Below, piece after piece: positions 17,700 to 26,596 of a DNA stretch of 64,000 nt. The notes below the pieces were generated by a model. It had not been told where the DNA came from. It did no database searches and worked only from the letters and a program-made list of their open reading frames with translations. Both the position numbers and the translations under genes were made by a program. Source of the DNA: Helicobacter jaachi. Its GTDB lineage: Bacteria; Campylobacterota; Campylobacteria; Campylobacterales; Helicobacteraceae. Each line of letters begins with the position of its first letter. The first letter of the stretch is position 1. The DNA is taken from positions 648,847 through 712,846 of the forward strand of contig NZ_JRPR02000001.1 of NCBI RefSeq assembly GCF_000763135.2, written 5' to 3'.

Positions 17700-18974
17700 T
17701 TATGCCTCTATGCGAATTTTATAGGGCTTTTGTGTGATAGAATCTAGCTTATGTATTTCGCTTAAAGCAGATTCTATCTCGCGCTCAAAGCAATGATGTG
17801 TGGAGAAAAGCATTTTGGCAATATGCTCTTTGTTAGTCTCTTTTTGCAAAAACGCATCAATGGAGATATTATGCCGCCCTAAAATTTGGCTCACAAGTCC
17901 TAGCACACCGGGCTTATCAAGCGCGTAGAGGCGGATATAATAGCGTGAGTAAATATCCTCTGCGCGCTTAAGTTTAAGCGGGGCTTCCAAAGGCTTGCTA
18001 AAACCTAACTGCACAGCACTATCACCCCTTGCAATAGCGATTATATCGCTAATGACAGAACTCGCAGTTGCGCGCCCACCAGCCCCCGCACCATAATACA
18101 TACTCTCTCCTACGCAATCGCCAATCACGCTAATGCCATTCATCACGCCATCAACTTTGCCAATCATAGATTCTTTATTAATCATTGCTGGGTGTATGCG
18201 CAGCTCAATGCAATCTCCCTCTTTTTTGGCAATGCCTAAAAGCTTAATGACATAATCAAACTCATGGGCAAACTCCATATCATCAGGCGTTATGCCCTCA
18301 ATGCCTTCAATAAGAATCTGCTCAGGCAGGGCATTAATCCCATAGGCTAGGGAAGCCAAAATTAAAAGCTTATGTCCCGCATCGCCCCCGCTTATGTCTA
18401 AAGTGGGGTCAGATTCTGCATAGCCTAGCTCTTGAGCTTTGATGAGTGCTGTCTCAAAACTTTCTTTAAACTCGCGCATTTGCGTTAGAATATAATTGCT
18501 CGTGCCATTTAAAATGCCATAAATGGCTAAAATATGATTAGCGCTCAAGCCATTTTTTAAAGCCAAAATGATAGGTATCCCCCCGCATACGCTTGCTTCA
18601 AAGCCCATAGGCAAGCCATATTGAGAAAGCTCATAGCGATGATAGGCTAGCATGGCTTTATTTGCCGTTACAAAGCTTTTGCCACTTTCAAAGCTCCTAC
18701 GAGCAATATCATAGGCAAGCTCCACACCGCCCATAAGCTCTACAATCACTTGAATGCTATCATCTAAAAACAGCTCCTCTATATCATCGCTTATAGGGAT
18801 ATTAAGCCCTTTAAGCGTATTTTGCGCCTTAAGCTTATCACGCACAATCACTTTTGCCACTTCAATATGTTTTTGCGCCCGCGCGGTGATAATATCTTTA
18901 TTTTCCATTAAGATTCTAATAACCGCGCTGCCAACCACACCCGCACCGATGATGCCAATCTTTAAAGTGTCCAT
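17700..18974 (-). CDS. hom: Homoserine dehydrogenase
   Basis: A 424-residue cytoplasmic enzyme reducing aspartate semialdehyde to homoserine for threonine and methionine synthesis. The NAD(P) fold opens with [15 protein letters not shown], followed by [10 protein letters not shown], the catalytic-domain [14 protein letters not shown] and [19 protein letters not shown]-terminal ACT domain starts near residue 340 ([21 protein letters not shown]), so feedback control by an amino acid is likely. I chose the ATG at 18974, one base after the upstream stop, with AAGGATTAAA before it, rather than a further in-frame start 36 bp upstream that would overlap that gene. Confidence 0.93.
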   Translation of the reverse strand: MDTLKIGIIGAGVVGSAVIRILMENKDIITARAQKHIEVAKVIVRDKLKAQNTLKGLNIPISDDIEELFLDDSIQVIVELMGGVELAYDIARRSFESGKSFVTANKAMLAYHRYELSQYGLPMGFEASVCGGIPIILALKNGLSANHILAIYGILNGTSNYILTQMREFKESFETALIKAQELGYAESDPTLDISGGDAGHKLLILASLAYGINALPEQILIEGIEGITPDDMEFAHEFDYVIKLLGIAKKEGDCIELRIHPAMINKESMIGKVDGVMNGISVIGDCVGESMYYGAGAGGRATASSVISDIIAIARGDSAVQLGFSKPLEAPLKLKRAEDIYSRYYIRLYALDKPGVLGLVSQILGRHNISIDAFLQKETNKEHIAKMLFSTHHCFEREIESALSEIHKLDSITQKPYKIRIEA

Positions 18975-18975
18975 T

Positions 18976-20622
18976 TTAATCCTTATCCTCTTGCTGCTCA
19001 CTGTTTTCATCTAGCCCACCTCTAAAAGCATGAGGCTTAATCACATAATGTGCCTTTTCCTTATGGCGCTTTAAAAGTGCGCTATAACGCGCTTTTACAT
19101 CTTCATTTGGCTCTTTGTGGTAATTTTTTTCAATAAGTGTGATGATACTTTGCGGTGTAGTGAGCCAAGATTCTATAACATTTAGCGCAATATTGCGCGA
19201 GCGTGTTACAGGGCTTTGCAAAAGTGTTTGTAAAATATCTAAGCCCAGAATCTGCTCATTTTTAATCTCATCTACACTAAATTCAAATCGTCCCAAACCC
19301 TGCCCTATAAATTCTAAATCACTATATGCGCTAAACTCATCTCCCAAGCCTAGCTCATCGCGTGGTGCGCTTTTTAGAGCATCTAAATCATAGCGCGAGC
19401 GCGCTAAATCGCATATTTTTGCATATCGCACCCTATCATCTGTAAGGCTTAGGGCAAACCAATCATCAAAATGCTTCTGCTTTTTAGCTATGGCAAACAT
19501 ATCTTCCCATGTATCAATGCCCATTGTTTTAGCAATAATGCGCGCATAATAATCCAGTGGATTTTCACGCACAAGCCCTTCCCAGTCAATGCCACTCTCA
19601 AAAGCAATGGCTTTAAGAATATCCTTCATCTCCTCTTGCTCTGCTAGCGTAAAAACCTCTGTGTGTATAAAATCAAGCAGATTGCACAAAATGGCAAATC
19701 GCTTTAAATTCATCTTTTGTGTTTGAGTGGCTTGCACAAAAAGCATAACTAGTTCTTTTGAATGCGCATAGTCGCTAAATTCTACGCGCGCACTATCATG
19801 TATAGAATCTATCATATCTCCAAGCGCATCATAGAGCTTGCTATCAATGCCGCGCTCTTGCGCAAACTCTAGCACTCTGCCTTTTTCCAAGCAAGCAAGC
19901 ACGACATAATCAATCCCTATTTTGCATTTATAGCCCTCAAAAATAAGCCATTCGCGCTTTTGCTCGCTATCAATTTCAAGGTATCGAAAATAGGCTATGC
20001 GCCCCCAACCTTCCGTCTTTTGCGCCAAATCAAATAGCGCTTCATTATGCTCACCATAACTTAATACAATGGCTACAAATTTCCCAAACTCATCTGCTAA
20101 GCCAAGTGTGGTAAAAATCTCTAATTCTGCTTCATCATATTTAAAAATACCTAGCAGGGCTATGCCAAATTTCACCGCCTCTCTATGCACAGCAGTTTTT
20201 ACAAATTGATTTGCCAAAGCTACACTTATTCTTATAAGCCCCTTGCCATTTTTTTCTTTTATAGAATCTAAAAAGAGCAATAAAAAGCTATCAATGTAAG
20301 TAGTGGTGATATTACTAATAGCAAACATATAAATTTTGCCCAAATACTCATCAATAATCTCATCACTTAGCTCACTAAAAGCGGCAAATTCTTGAAAGAG
20401 CGTAAATAAATCATTTGCCTTTTTCTCATCGCTCTCACCCCCTAAAATCCCATCTATCATACCATCGACAAAATGCATATCTTTAAGCTCTGGCACTGCT
20501 AGAGAAATGCTTGCCTCATCGGGCAGGGATTGATGCAATATGCCATGAGTATCCTTATGCTCAATAATCCAATCAAATAGCGCAGGCTTGTCGCTAATTA
20601 AACTTTTATAACTCACTTTCAC
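18976..20622 (-). CDS. Hypothetical alpha-helical protein
   Basis: A 548-residue soluble, acidic protein with no signal peptide or membrane span. It appears to be almost entirely helical, with repeat-like helical pairs, so a HEAT/ARM-like solenoid is plausible. The segment [21 protein letters not shown] followed by ACLEKG recalls proteins mis-named limonene hydroxylase in Firmicutes, whose function is not established; this match is from memory. It sits between alaC and hom, ten bases after alaC and one base before hom, so it is probably co-transcribed with amino-acid genes. The C. jejuni counterpart locus, as I recall it, has hom and the aminotransferase adjacent. Confidence 0.6.
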   Translation of the reverse strand: MKVSYKSLISDKPALFDWIIEHKDTHGILHQSLPDEASISLAVPELKDMHFVDGMIDGILGGESDEKKANDLFTLFQEFAAFSELSDEIIDEYLGKIYMFAISNITTTYIDSFLLLFLDSIKEKNGKGLIRISVALANQFVKTAVHREAVKFGIALLGIFKYDEAELEIFTTLGLADEFGKFVAIVLSYGEHNEALFDLAQKTEGWGRIAYFRYLEIDSEQKREWLIFEGYKCKIGIDYVVLACLEKGRVLEFAQERGIDSKLYDALGDMIDSIHDSARVEFSDYAHSKELVMLFVQATQTQKMNLKRFAILCNLLDFIHTEVFTLAEQEEMKDILKAIAFESGIDWEGLVRENPLDYYARIIAKTMGIDTWEDMFAIAKKQKHFDDWFALSLTDDRVRYAKICDLARSRYDLDALKSAPRDELGLGDEFSAYSDLEFIGQGLGRFEFSVDEIKNEQILGLDILQTLLQSPVTRSRNIALNVIESWLTTPQSIITLIEKNYHKEPNEDVKARYSALLKRHKEKAHYVIKPHAFRGGLDENSEQQEDKD

Positions 20623-20632
20623 GCAAAATCCT

Positions 20633-21841
20633 TTATATAAATTGTTTTAAAAATATTTTCAAATTACGCGCAGCTTGGCGGATTCGCTTTTCATTCTCAA
20701 TAAGGGCTATGCGCACATACCCTTCACCATAATCGCCAAAGCCAACTCCGGGGCTAACAGCAATTTTTGCTTCTTTTAAAAGCCGCTTAGAAAATTCTAA
20801 ACTGCCCATATTGCCAACGCATGGTGGCAGCTTTGCCCAAATAAACATACTTGCCTTTGGCTTTTTAAGTTCCCAGCCCGCTTGCTTAAAGGTTTTAATT
20901 AACACTTCCATACGCTTTTCATATGTATTCCTAATATCCTCCACACACGATTGGTCGCCATCAAGCGCGATAGTTGCAGCAATTTGCAAAGGTGTGTAGA
21001 TTCCATAATCAATCCAGCTTTTTATCTTTTGCAAGGCTTGAATAATTTTTTTATTTCCCACCACAAAGCCCACGCGCCAGCCCGCCATATTGTAAGTTTT
21101 TGATAATGTATAGCTCTCTACTGCCACATCTTTTGCGCCCTCCACTTCAAGGATACTAGGCGTTTTAAAGCCATCAAAGCATAATTCAGCATAGGCAATA
21201 TCGGAAATAATATAAAATCGCTCCTTTTTTGCCAAAGCCACTAAGCGTTCATAAAAATCCTTATAAGCCACGATAGTTGTGGGATTATGCGGGAAATTTA
21301 CCACAATAAATTTTGGACGAGGCATAACTTCTTTTAGCACGCGCTTTACTTGAGAGAGGAAATCCTCCACATCAAGCTCCATATTTTCATTCCACTTTAG
21401 ACCAAAGGTAGAGACATTCGCGCCATTAAGGATAAAAGCGTAGTAGTGTATAGGATAGGCTGGCTCTGGCACAATGGCATTATCCCCTACATTAGCAATT
21501 GCTTGCACCAAATGCACATAGCCTTCTTTGCTCCCCATTGTTACGCAGGCTTCGCTCTCTGGGTCTAAATCTACATTATAAGTGCGCTTATACCAATTAC
21601 ACGCTGCTAGCCGCAGTTTATAAATCCCGCGACTAACCGAATAGCCCTGATTTCTGCCTTTGCTTGCAGCCTCGCATAGTTTATCGATAATATGTTTAGG
21701 TGTCTGACCATCGGGATTGCCCATAGAAAAATCAATCACATCTTCATTATTGCGGCGCATTTCAAGCTTAATTTCATTAATAGCGGCAAACACATACTTT
21801 GGCAGGCGCTTTATTTTATCAAACTCAATTTCACTAAACAT
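20633..21841 (-). CDS. alaC: AlaC-type alanine/glutamate-pyruvate aminotransferase
   Basis: A 402-residue PLP enzyme of aminotransferase class I. It follows E. coli AlaC (YfdZ) closely from the N-terminal LPKYVFAAINEIK and DFSMGNPDGQTP through GYSVSRGI, TMGSKEGYVHL, NFPHNPTT and the PLP-lysine motif TLSKTYNMAGWRVGF to SPGVGFGDYGEGYVRIALIEN. AlaC-like enzymes make alanine from pyruvate; databases often label this branch LL-diaminopimelate aminotransferase, which remains possible. It heads the alaC-unknown-hom set, and the 105-bp gap upstream of it contains TAGAATCT words and AT-rich DNA. Confidence 0.82.
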   Translation of the reverse strand: MFSEIEFDKIKRLPKYVFAAINEIKLEMRRNNEDVIDFSMGNPDGQTPKHIIDKLCEAASKGRNQGYSVSRGIYKLRLAACNWYKRTYNVDLDPESEACVTMGSKEGYVHLVQAIANVGDNAIVPEPAYPIHYYAFILNGANVSTFGLKWNENMELDVEDFLSQVKRVLKEVMPRPKFIVVNFPHNPTTIVAYKDFYERLVALAKKERFYIISDIAYAELCFDGFKTPSILEVEGAKDVAVESYTLSKTYNMAGWRVGFVVGNKKIIQALQKIKSWIDYGIYTPLQIAATIALDGDQSCVEDIRNTYEKRMEVLIKTFKQAGWELKKPKASMFIWAKLPPCVGNMGSLEFSKRLLKEAKIAVSPGVGFGDYGEGYVRIALIENEKRIRQAARNLKIFLKQFI

Positions 21842-21946
21842 ATCTTTCTCCTTGTTTTGCCCTCCTTGCCTTTATTAAGGTCTAAGAGGCGCGCTAGATT
21901 CTATAATTTCTTAGATTCTATCATTTTTATATTTTATTTGCCCAAC

Positions 21947-22771
21947 TCATTGTAGCCTTACTGAAATGCCCTCTTTTAGGCTTTCTTGATTGTCATAATC
22001 TGTAATCATCACAAACTTCACTCCTTGTGGCACTCGCACCTTGAGCGAAGTGGTCGCACCGCTATTATTCACCATATCCACTATGCTTAAATTTTTATCA
22101 TACAGCACCACGCGCGGATTCCATTTGGAAAAATCTGTAGCCTGAATGTATAAATCCCCGCCCCCACTAAGATTAAGCCAATATTCGCCTGAAGTTTCAC
22201 GCAGATTTAGGCTCATAGTCTTAGCAAGAAACTTAGTATTTGGCAATTGCGGGTCATTTACCTCAAGCACATAATTCCAGCTTTGCGCATTTATGCGATT
22301 AATATCAAGGCAGACAAACCCCCTTTTGCCTAGCTCATCGATGATAATGCCCATATCGGGAGTATGCTCTGTATTAAAGGAAAATTCAATACTTGATAAG
22401 CCATTGCTAAGCTCGGCTCTACTTATCACAAAATATGAATAGCCCATGGTTGTGAGGATATTATTTCCAATTTTAGTGAGCAAAATAGGGCTTGTGCGCG
22501 AAGTAAAAGTGAGCTTTACCTCGCTTGGCTGCCCAAAGCGCGAGGAGAGCAAGCCATTACTTTTAAGCGCATAGACTATTTTGGCAATATCAAGCCGCCC
22601 ACTAGTGTAATACATATTTTTATTAGCAAAGATTCTATGCACAAAATTACTATTGACTTGGTAGCTCTGCTCGCCCATAAGATTGCGTAATTTATCATCA
22701 AAGGCATCGCCAAATAGTGCGCTTGTTATAATTAGCGCGCATAGAATCTGCCTAAGCAACTGCCCTACCAT
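21947..22771 (-). CDS. Periplasmic protein, Cj0151c-like
   Basis: A 274-residue exported protein with an N-terminal signal (ILCALIITSALFGDA). The mature part mixes beta strands and helices (ILTTMGYSYFVISR, YWLNLSGGGDLYIQ, VRVPQGVKFVMITDYD) and has no enzyme motif that I recognise. It overlaps the preceding RodZ-like gene by seven bases, in the same order as the C. jejuni pair Cj0152c-Cj0151c as I recall it. The conserved pairing suggests it acts with that membrane protein in the periplasm. Function unknown. Confidence 0.7.
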   Translation of the reverse strand: MVGQLLRQILCALIITSALFGDAFDDKLRNLMGEQSYQVNSNFVHRIFANKNMYYTSGRLDIAKIVYALKSNGLLSSRFGQPSEVKLTFTSRTSPILLTKIGNNILTTMGYSYFVISRAELSNGLSSIEFSFNTEHTPDMGIIIDELGKRGFVCLDINRINAQSWNYVLEVNDPQLPNTKFLAKTMSLNLRETSGEYWLNLSGGGDLYIQATDFSKWNPRVVLYDKNLSIVDMVNNSGATTSLKVRVPQGVKFVMITDYDNQESLKEGISVRLQ

Positions 22772-23868
22772 TCTAAATCACCGCTAAGCTGCTTAAAGCG
22801 CGTATAGCCCACATCTACCAAACTTGAACCATCATAATACATTCTCACAGGGTGCTTTGGACTATGGGCAATCTCCTCGCCATTAAGCGTAAGTGTAAAG
22901 TTGCTATGTCCCATAACAAAGAGCATTTTGCCATTTAGTTTTATATCATATGCTTTTTGATAGGCAAACTGCTCTTTTGTGCCATCATTTAGATTAATCA
23001 CCCCTAGCCACAATTCACTATCTGCGTTAATATGCAGCACATTATCATTTTGTGTGTTTTGCTGCTGTGGATTCTGTGTGGCTTGAGCTTCCGCGTTTGT
23101 AGGATTAAAAAAGAAATTTTGCTCGGGGTGGTTATTTGCCTGCTCTGTGGTGCTTTGAGTAGATTGCTGCGACTTTGAAGACTCTAATTCTTGGCTTTTT
23201 ACAGAATCTATTGGCGTTTCAACAAGCGGCTGGGCTTGTATGGCTTGAGGTTTTGTAGTGTCAAAAAACATACCATCATAGGCATTTTCGCTCTCGCTCG
23301 CGTTTGCTTGTGTGTCTGCGCTGTGGGTAGATTCTATGGGTGTGAGATTTTCTTTTACAAATGCTTTGTAGGCAAAATATCCCATTAAAGCAAGCAAAAC
23401 TAGCACCAAAATTACATAAAGCCAAGTGTAAGATTCTGTATCGCTGCTACTTTTGGGCTTATTTTTAAGTGCTAAATCAAGCGCGATATGCTCCCTGTCT
23501 TTTTCCTCCTGTTTTTTTGCTATTTCTTGTGCTTTTTGCTTTTCTTTAATTTTTATTTCATTTTCTATGAGTTTTTGGCTTCTTAGTTCCTCATCTTGCT
23601 TGCTAATGACTTGCGATACATCGCTCACACTGCCTGATAGCATTTGCTGCTGACATAAAATCCAATCACGCAAATCCACGCCATATTCACGCTCAAGTAT
23701 TGCAATAAAGCCTTTTGCGCGCACTTTATCAATTTTATCAAATCGCTTCTCAAGCACATCTTCAATCTTTGAGCTAGCTAGCTTTGTGCTTTTGCTAATT
23801 TCTTTTAAACCAATGGCTTTGAGCTTTGCAAGCTCCTCATCAAGTAGTTTTGTATTAATGTTTTGCAT
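22765..23868 (-). CDS. RodZ-like membrane protein (helix-turn-helix, one span, periplasmic beta domain)
   Basis: A 367-residue protein. The N-terminal helices, with IGLKEISKSTKLASSKIEDV and ARGF-like KGFIAILEREYGVDL, resemble the RodZ helix-turn-helix. A Lys/Glu-rich coil follows (about 95-140), then a single membrane span (YVILVLVLLALMGYFAYKAF, about 150-170), a Gln/Asn/Ser-rich periplasmic linker, and a C-terminal beta domain (SELWLGVINLNDGTKEQFAY to the end) similar to DUF4115. This domain order is that of RodZ, which ties MreB to the cell-wall machinery, so a cell-shape role is a reasonable inference. It is known in C. jejuni only as a putative membrane protein. It overlaps rlmB by 14 bp. 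Confidence 0.65.
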   Translation of the reverse strand: MQNINTKLLDEELAKLKAIGLKEISKSTKLASSKIEDVLEKRFDKIDKVRAKGFIAILEREYGVDLRDWILCQQQMLSGSVSDVSQVISKQDEELRSQKLIENEIKIKEKQKAQEIAKKQEEKDREHIALDLALKNKPKSSSDTESYTWLYVILVLVLLALMGYFAYKAFVKENLTPIESTHSADTQANASESENAYDGMFFDTTKPQAIQAQPLVETPIDSVKSQELESSKSQQSTQSTTEQANNHPEQNFFFNPTNAEAQATQNPQQQNTQNDNVLHINADSELWLGVINLNDGTKEQFAYQKAYDIKLNGKMLFVMGHSNFTLTLNGEEIAHSPKHPVRMYYDGSSLVDVGYTRFKQLSGDLEW

Positions 23869-24544
23869 AATTAATCCTATCTATTAAAATTCCTGCAGCC
23901 ACACTCACATTGAGTGAATTAAAGTGATGCTCCATTTTGATTGAAAGCATTGTATCAAGTTTGCACTTCAACCGACCTGATAAACCTTGAGATTCACTCC
24001 CCAAAAATAAAGCCCATTTTGCTCCTACTTTTACATTGTTTTCGCCATTCATATCCGCGCCAATAAGGCTAAATCCTGCCTCTTTAAGCTTATGGACTAG
24101 CTCAAAAATATGCGCCTCCACACTATAGGGAATATGCAAAAATGCCCCACTTGATGAACGAGCAATGCCCTCTAGCGCCTTTTGGCTAAGGCTTGGCAGA
24201 GCGATAATTACCCCGCCTACGCCTAATGCATAAGCTGTGCGCATAATAGAGCCGATATTGCCCACATCGCTAATGTTGCACAAAATAAGCAAGGAGGGCT
24301 TATCTTTTAAATCTGTAAAATCCGCTGCCTGCGGGGGATTGATACGCACTAGCATACCTTGATGATTTCCTCCATGCGCTAGGGCTTGAGCCTTTTTAGA
24401 ATCTAGGCGCTTAATGGGCTTATTTAAGCGCAAAAAGCGATTAAATATATTTTTAGGCAGCTCTTTTGAGAGATAAATCTCCTCAATGCGCCATGGACAA
24501 GTCTCTAGCGCGTATAAGATAGGCTGCTTACCATAGATAATCAC
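23855..24544 (-). CDS. rlmB: TrmH/SpoU-family RNA 2'-O-ribose methyltransferase
   Basis: A 229-residue SPOUT-fold methyltransferase, most likely the 23S rRNA Gm2251 enzyme. The N-terminal substrate-binding domain (YGKQPILYALETCPWRIEEIYLS, in pieces, and GGNHQGMLVRI) is followed by the catalytic domain with NISDVGNIGSIMRTAYALG, FLGSESQGLSGRL and the knot motif SLNVSVAAGILI. It sits between rsmI and the RodZ-like gene, as in C. jejuni. The length is slightly shorter than E. coli RlmB. Assignment to RlmB rather than to another 2'-O-methyltransferase of the family is by similarity. Confidence 0.82.
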   Translation of the reverse strand: MIIYGKQPILYALETCPWRIEEIYLSKELPKNIFNRFLRLNKPIKRLDSKKAQALAHGGNHQGMLVRINPPQAADFTDLKDKPSLLILCNISDVGNIGSIMRTAYALGVGGVIIALPSLSQKALEGIARSSSGAFLHIPYSVEAHIFELVHKLKEAGFSLIGADMNGENNVKVGAKWALFLGSESQGLSGRLKCKLDTMLSIKMEHHFNSLNVSVAAGILIDRINYAKH

Positions 24545-24549
24545 GAGAT

Positions 24550-25410
24550 TTACTTTAGCATTTCTTCATAGCATTGCTTAATGCTTTTGCCGCTCATTTT
24601 GCTTAAAATCTTTGCCTTGACTTTGGGTGGAATATCAAGCATTAGCGCTTCTTCATAGCTTAAGGTCTGCTCTTTTTGTGTCTTATCAAAAGCAAAATCA
24701 AACACAATCACCCACTCTCCACGAATGATAGAGCCTTCAAGCAGGCTTAAAATCTCTCCCGCACTGCCATAGTAGCGCTGCTCGTGGAGTTTGGTAAGCT
24801 CTTTTTGCACAATAATATGCGTATGCGGCAGAAGCAAGGCAATATCTTGGAGCGTTTCTAAGATTCTGTGCGGACTTTCATAGCAAATAGCACTATAAGC
24901 CTCACCCATATGCAAATGCGCGAGTTGCAAAAGCTTAGATTGACGCTCTAGTCTTTTATGCGGTAAGAATCCTACAAAAATAAAAGGCGTAGATTCTATA
25001 CCACTGCCACAAAAAGCGACATTAAGCGCACACGCTCCGGGCAGGACATCAAAGGCAAGATTATGCGCAATAGCCCATGATACAAGTTTAGCGCCCGGGT
25101 CGCTAATGCAGGGCGTGCCAGCGTCGCTTAAATACACCACATTTGATTGGAACATATCTGGCGAGATTTGCGCAATAAAGTCATCTTGATTGTGAGAGTG
25201 GAAAGATAAAAACTGCTTAGATTCTATAAAAAGCCTCGTGTCCATATCTTCAGGCAGTTCAAGCAGTGCGCGCTCTATGAGCAGCTCTATAAGTTTTTTG
25301 CCTACTCTTGTATCCTCGCACAAGATAATATCTGCTTTGCTTATAGTCTGCAGTGCGCGCAGGGTAATATCACTAAGATTGCCAATAGGCGTTGGCACAA
25401 GCGTTAGCAC
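24550..25410 (-). CDS. rsmI: 16S rRNA (cytidine-1402) 2'-O-methyltransferase
   Basis: A 286-residue tetrapyrrole-methylase-fold enzyme that methylates C1402 in the ribosomal decoding centre. Motifs: LVPTPIGNLSDITLRAL at the N-terminus, CEDTRVGKKL, SFHSHNQ, LSDAGTPCISDPGAKLV, VLPGACALNVAFCGSG and FVGFLPHKRLER. The start is GTG at 25410, four bases after rpmE, and no ATG precedes the conserved start. It lies in the order rpmE-rsmI-rlmB, as in C. jejuni. It is a housekeeping gene with the usual family length. Confidence 0.92.
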   Translation of the reverse strand: MLTLVPTPIGNLSDITLRALQTISKADIILCEDTRVGKKLIELLIERALLELPEDMDTRLFIESKQFLSFHSHNQDDFIAQISPDMFQSNVVYLSDAGTPCISDPGAKLVSWAIAHNLAFDVLPGACALNVAFCGSGIESTPFIFVGFLPHKRLERQSKLLQLAHLHMGEAYSAICYESPHRILETLQDIALLLPHTHIIVQKELTKLHEQRYYGSAGEILSLLEGSIIRGEWVIVFDFAFDKTQKEQTLSYEEALMLDIPPKVKAKILSKMSGKSIKQCYEEMLK

Positions 25411-25414
25411 GGGC

Positions 25415-25618
25415 TTATTTCATATTGTATTTTTGCTTAAATTTCTCAACGCGTCCCGTGATGTCTGTGATTTTATCGCTACCTGTGTAGAATGGGTGGC
25501 AAAAGCTTGAAATGTCAATGCGCAACTCGCTTTTATTGCTTAATACTTCAATTTGCTTGCCGCTTGTTACGCAAGTTACCTTGCAGGGGACATATTCTGG
25601 GTGGATACCTTTTTTCAT
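25415..25618 (-). CDS. rpmE: 50S ribosomal protein L31
   Basis: A 67-residue ribosomal protein. [20 protein letters not shown] and FCHPFYTG with [12 protein letters not shown] match L31. The zinc-ribbon form has four cysteines (C16, C18, C37 and C40 in E. coli numbering). Here only the first and last of these are kept (TCVTSG, SSFCHP), with an extra Cys in VPCKV, so classical zinc binding is probably lost. It is first in the minus-strand run rpmE-rsmI-rlmB, with a TACAAT promoter-like box upstream and AAAGGATT before the ATG. Confidence 0.93.
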   Translation of the reverse strand: MKKGIHPEYVPCKVTCVTSGKQIEVLSNKSELRIDISSFCHPFYTGSDKITDITGRVEKFKQKYNMK

Positions 25619-25653
25619 CGCTCAATCCTTTGTGGGTAAAGTAAAAAGCGTGC

Positions 25654-25659
25654 ATTGTA
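25654..25659 (-). promoter_or_regulatory. Probable -10 box for rpmE
   Basis: Minus-strand TTTGCTACAATGC, about 35 bp upstream of the rpmE ATG. The same TTGCTACAATG word occurs upstream of bioB and of the peptide-transporter genes. Confidence 0.5.
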
Positions 25660-25690
25660 GCAAACCTCGCTTTAAGTCCTGCTTTAATTT

Positions 25691-25804
25691 ATAGAATCTA
25701 AGCTATAACTTTATATTTTGAGGGCTAAAGTGCAGTTTGAACGCGCTTTGTAAGACCGCGCGGCTTTTTGTCAAAAAACAACAAGCGTGGACACGATAGA
25801 ATCT
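25691..25804 (+). repeat. Dispersed structured repeat, copy B (5'-truncated)
   Basis: Begins at TAGAATCT and goes straight into the AGCTATAACTTTATATTTTG core, lacking the AAACAAGTTGATAG segment. The P2 stem is replaced by AAAGTGC/GCGCTTT, and P3 is CCGCGC/GCGTGG with one G-U pair. It shares its last TAGAATCT with copy C. With copy C it fills most of the 382-bp gap between rpmE and the lipoprotein gene. Confidence 0.7.
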
Positions 25805-25938
25805 CACCCTTAAAAAACAAGTTGATAGATTGCAAAGCAAGCTATAACTTTATACTTTAGGCGCAAATATGGGCTTTGCTCATATTTGTAAGACCGCGCG
25901 GCTTTTTGTCAAAAAAGCAACAGCGCGGAAATGTATAG
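25796..25938 (+). repeat. Dispersed structured repeat, copy C
   Basis: Full-length copy in tandem with copy B. P1 is TTGC/GCAA (25830-25840), P2 is a perfect 8-bp CAAATATG/CATATTTG (25864-25871 with 25881-25888), and P3 is CCGCGC/GCGCGG (25894-25899 with 25923-25928), enclosing an inner GCTTTTT/AAAAAAGC stem. Confidence 0.75.
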
Positions 25939-26000
25939 AGGAATTTTAAGCAAAAGATTCTATAATCATGCTTTAGATTTTACATTGAAAGGATTGACTT

Positions 26001-26312
26001 ATGGGATTACAAAATGCGTTAGTAAAGGTTTGTGTAGCAGGTTTTATGGGGGCTGTGGTGTTAGGCTGCACGGAGGTTGATACAGCCAAAGCACAAGCAG
26101 AAATCCAAGCGGAAGGGCAAGATGTGATTAATGAAGCTGCCACTAAGGCTACTGTGGATTTAATACAGGGCAAGGATTTGAATGAGGTTAAAAAAGGAGT
26201 GAAAGAAAATGCCAAAAATGCCGCTAAGCAAAAGGCTGTGAATAAGGCAAAGCAGATTGATAGAAATGTAACCGGAGGCGTAGGCTCTGCTATCTTAGAT
26301 GCGCAAAAGTAG
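26001..26312 (+). CDS. Small lipoprotein of unknown function
   Basis: A 103-residue protein with a lipoprotein signal (VCVAGFMGAVVLGC, lipobox VLGC at about residue 27). The mature chain is Ala/Lys/Glu-rich and helical (DTAKAQAEIQAEGQDVINEA, VKENAKNAAKQKAVNKAKQ) and so probably an extended amphipathic helix. GAAAGGA precedes the ATG at a suitable spacing. I recognise no family; the composition recalls small Lpp-like or stress lipoproteins, but no peptidoglycan-linking terminus is present. It is isolated between two repeat clusters, on the plus strand between minus-strand genes. Confidence 0.65.
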   Translation: MGLQNALVKVCVAGFMGAVVLGCTEVDTAKAQAEIQAEGQDVINEAATKATVDLIQGKDLNEVKKGVKENAKNAAKQKAVNKAKQIDRNVTGGVGSAILDAQK

Positions 26313-26327
26313 CTATTTTAGACTCTA

Positions 26328-26404
26328 GATTCTATAAATTTGGCTATAAGATTTCTTTAAGGCAAAGCTAACCCACAACAGCGTGGAAATGCGCGATAGA
26401 ATCT
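26328..26404 (+). repeat. Partial dispersed repeat (3' end only)
   Basis: Starts at AGATTCTATAAATT, then GGCTATAAGA, and ends with ACAACAGCGTGGAAATG and TAGAATCT, matching the 3' end of copy C. It is a remnant in the 440-bp gap after the lipoprotein gene. Confidence 0.45.
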
Positions 26405-26540
26405 AACCTTAAAAAACAAGTTGATAGATTGCAAAGCAAGCTATAACTTTATACTTTAGGCGCAAATGTGAGCTTTGCTTACATTTGTAAGACCGCACAG
26501 CGCGTAAGCGCAATAAGTGCGGACATGCATGATAGAATCT
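26396..26540 (+). repeat. Dispersed structured repeat, copy D
   Basis: Full-length copy. P2 is CAAATGT/ACATTTG (26463-26469 with 26481-26487) and P3 is CCGCAC/GTGCGG (26493-26498 with 26517-26522), with inner GCGC/GCGC. Compared with copy C, both stems carry compensated A-T to G-C exchanges in one direction or the other. Confidence 0.75.
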
Positions 26541-26596
26541 AATCCTTAAAAAAACAAGTTGATAGATTGCAAAGCAAGCTATAACTTTATATTTGA
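26532..26596 (+). repeat. Dispersed structured repeat, copy F (5' half only)
   Basis: Shares TAGAATCT with copy D and repeats the 5' half (AAACAAGTTGATAGATTGC through CTATAACTTTATATTTGA). It then breaks off into unrelated sequence. Confidence 0.65.
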
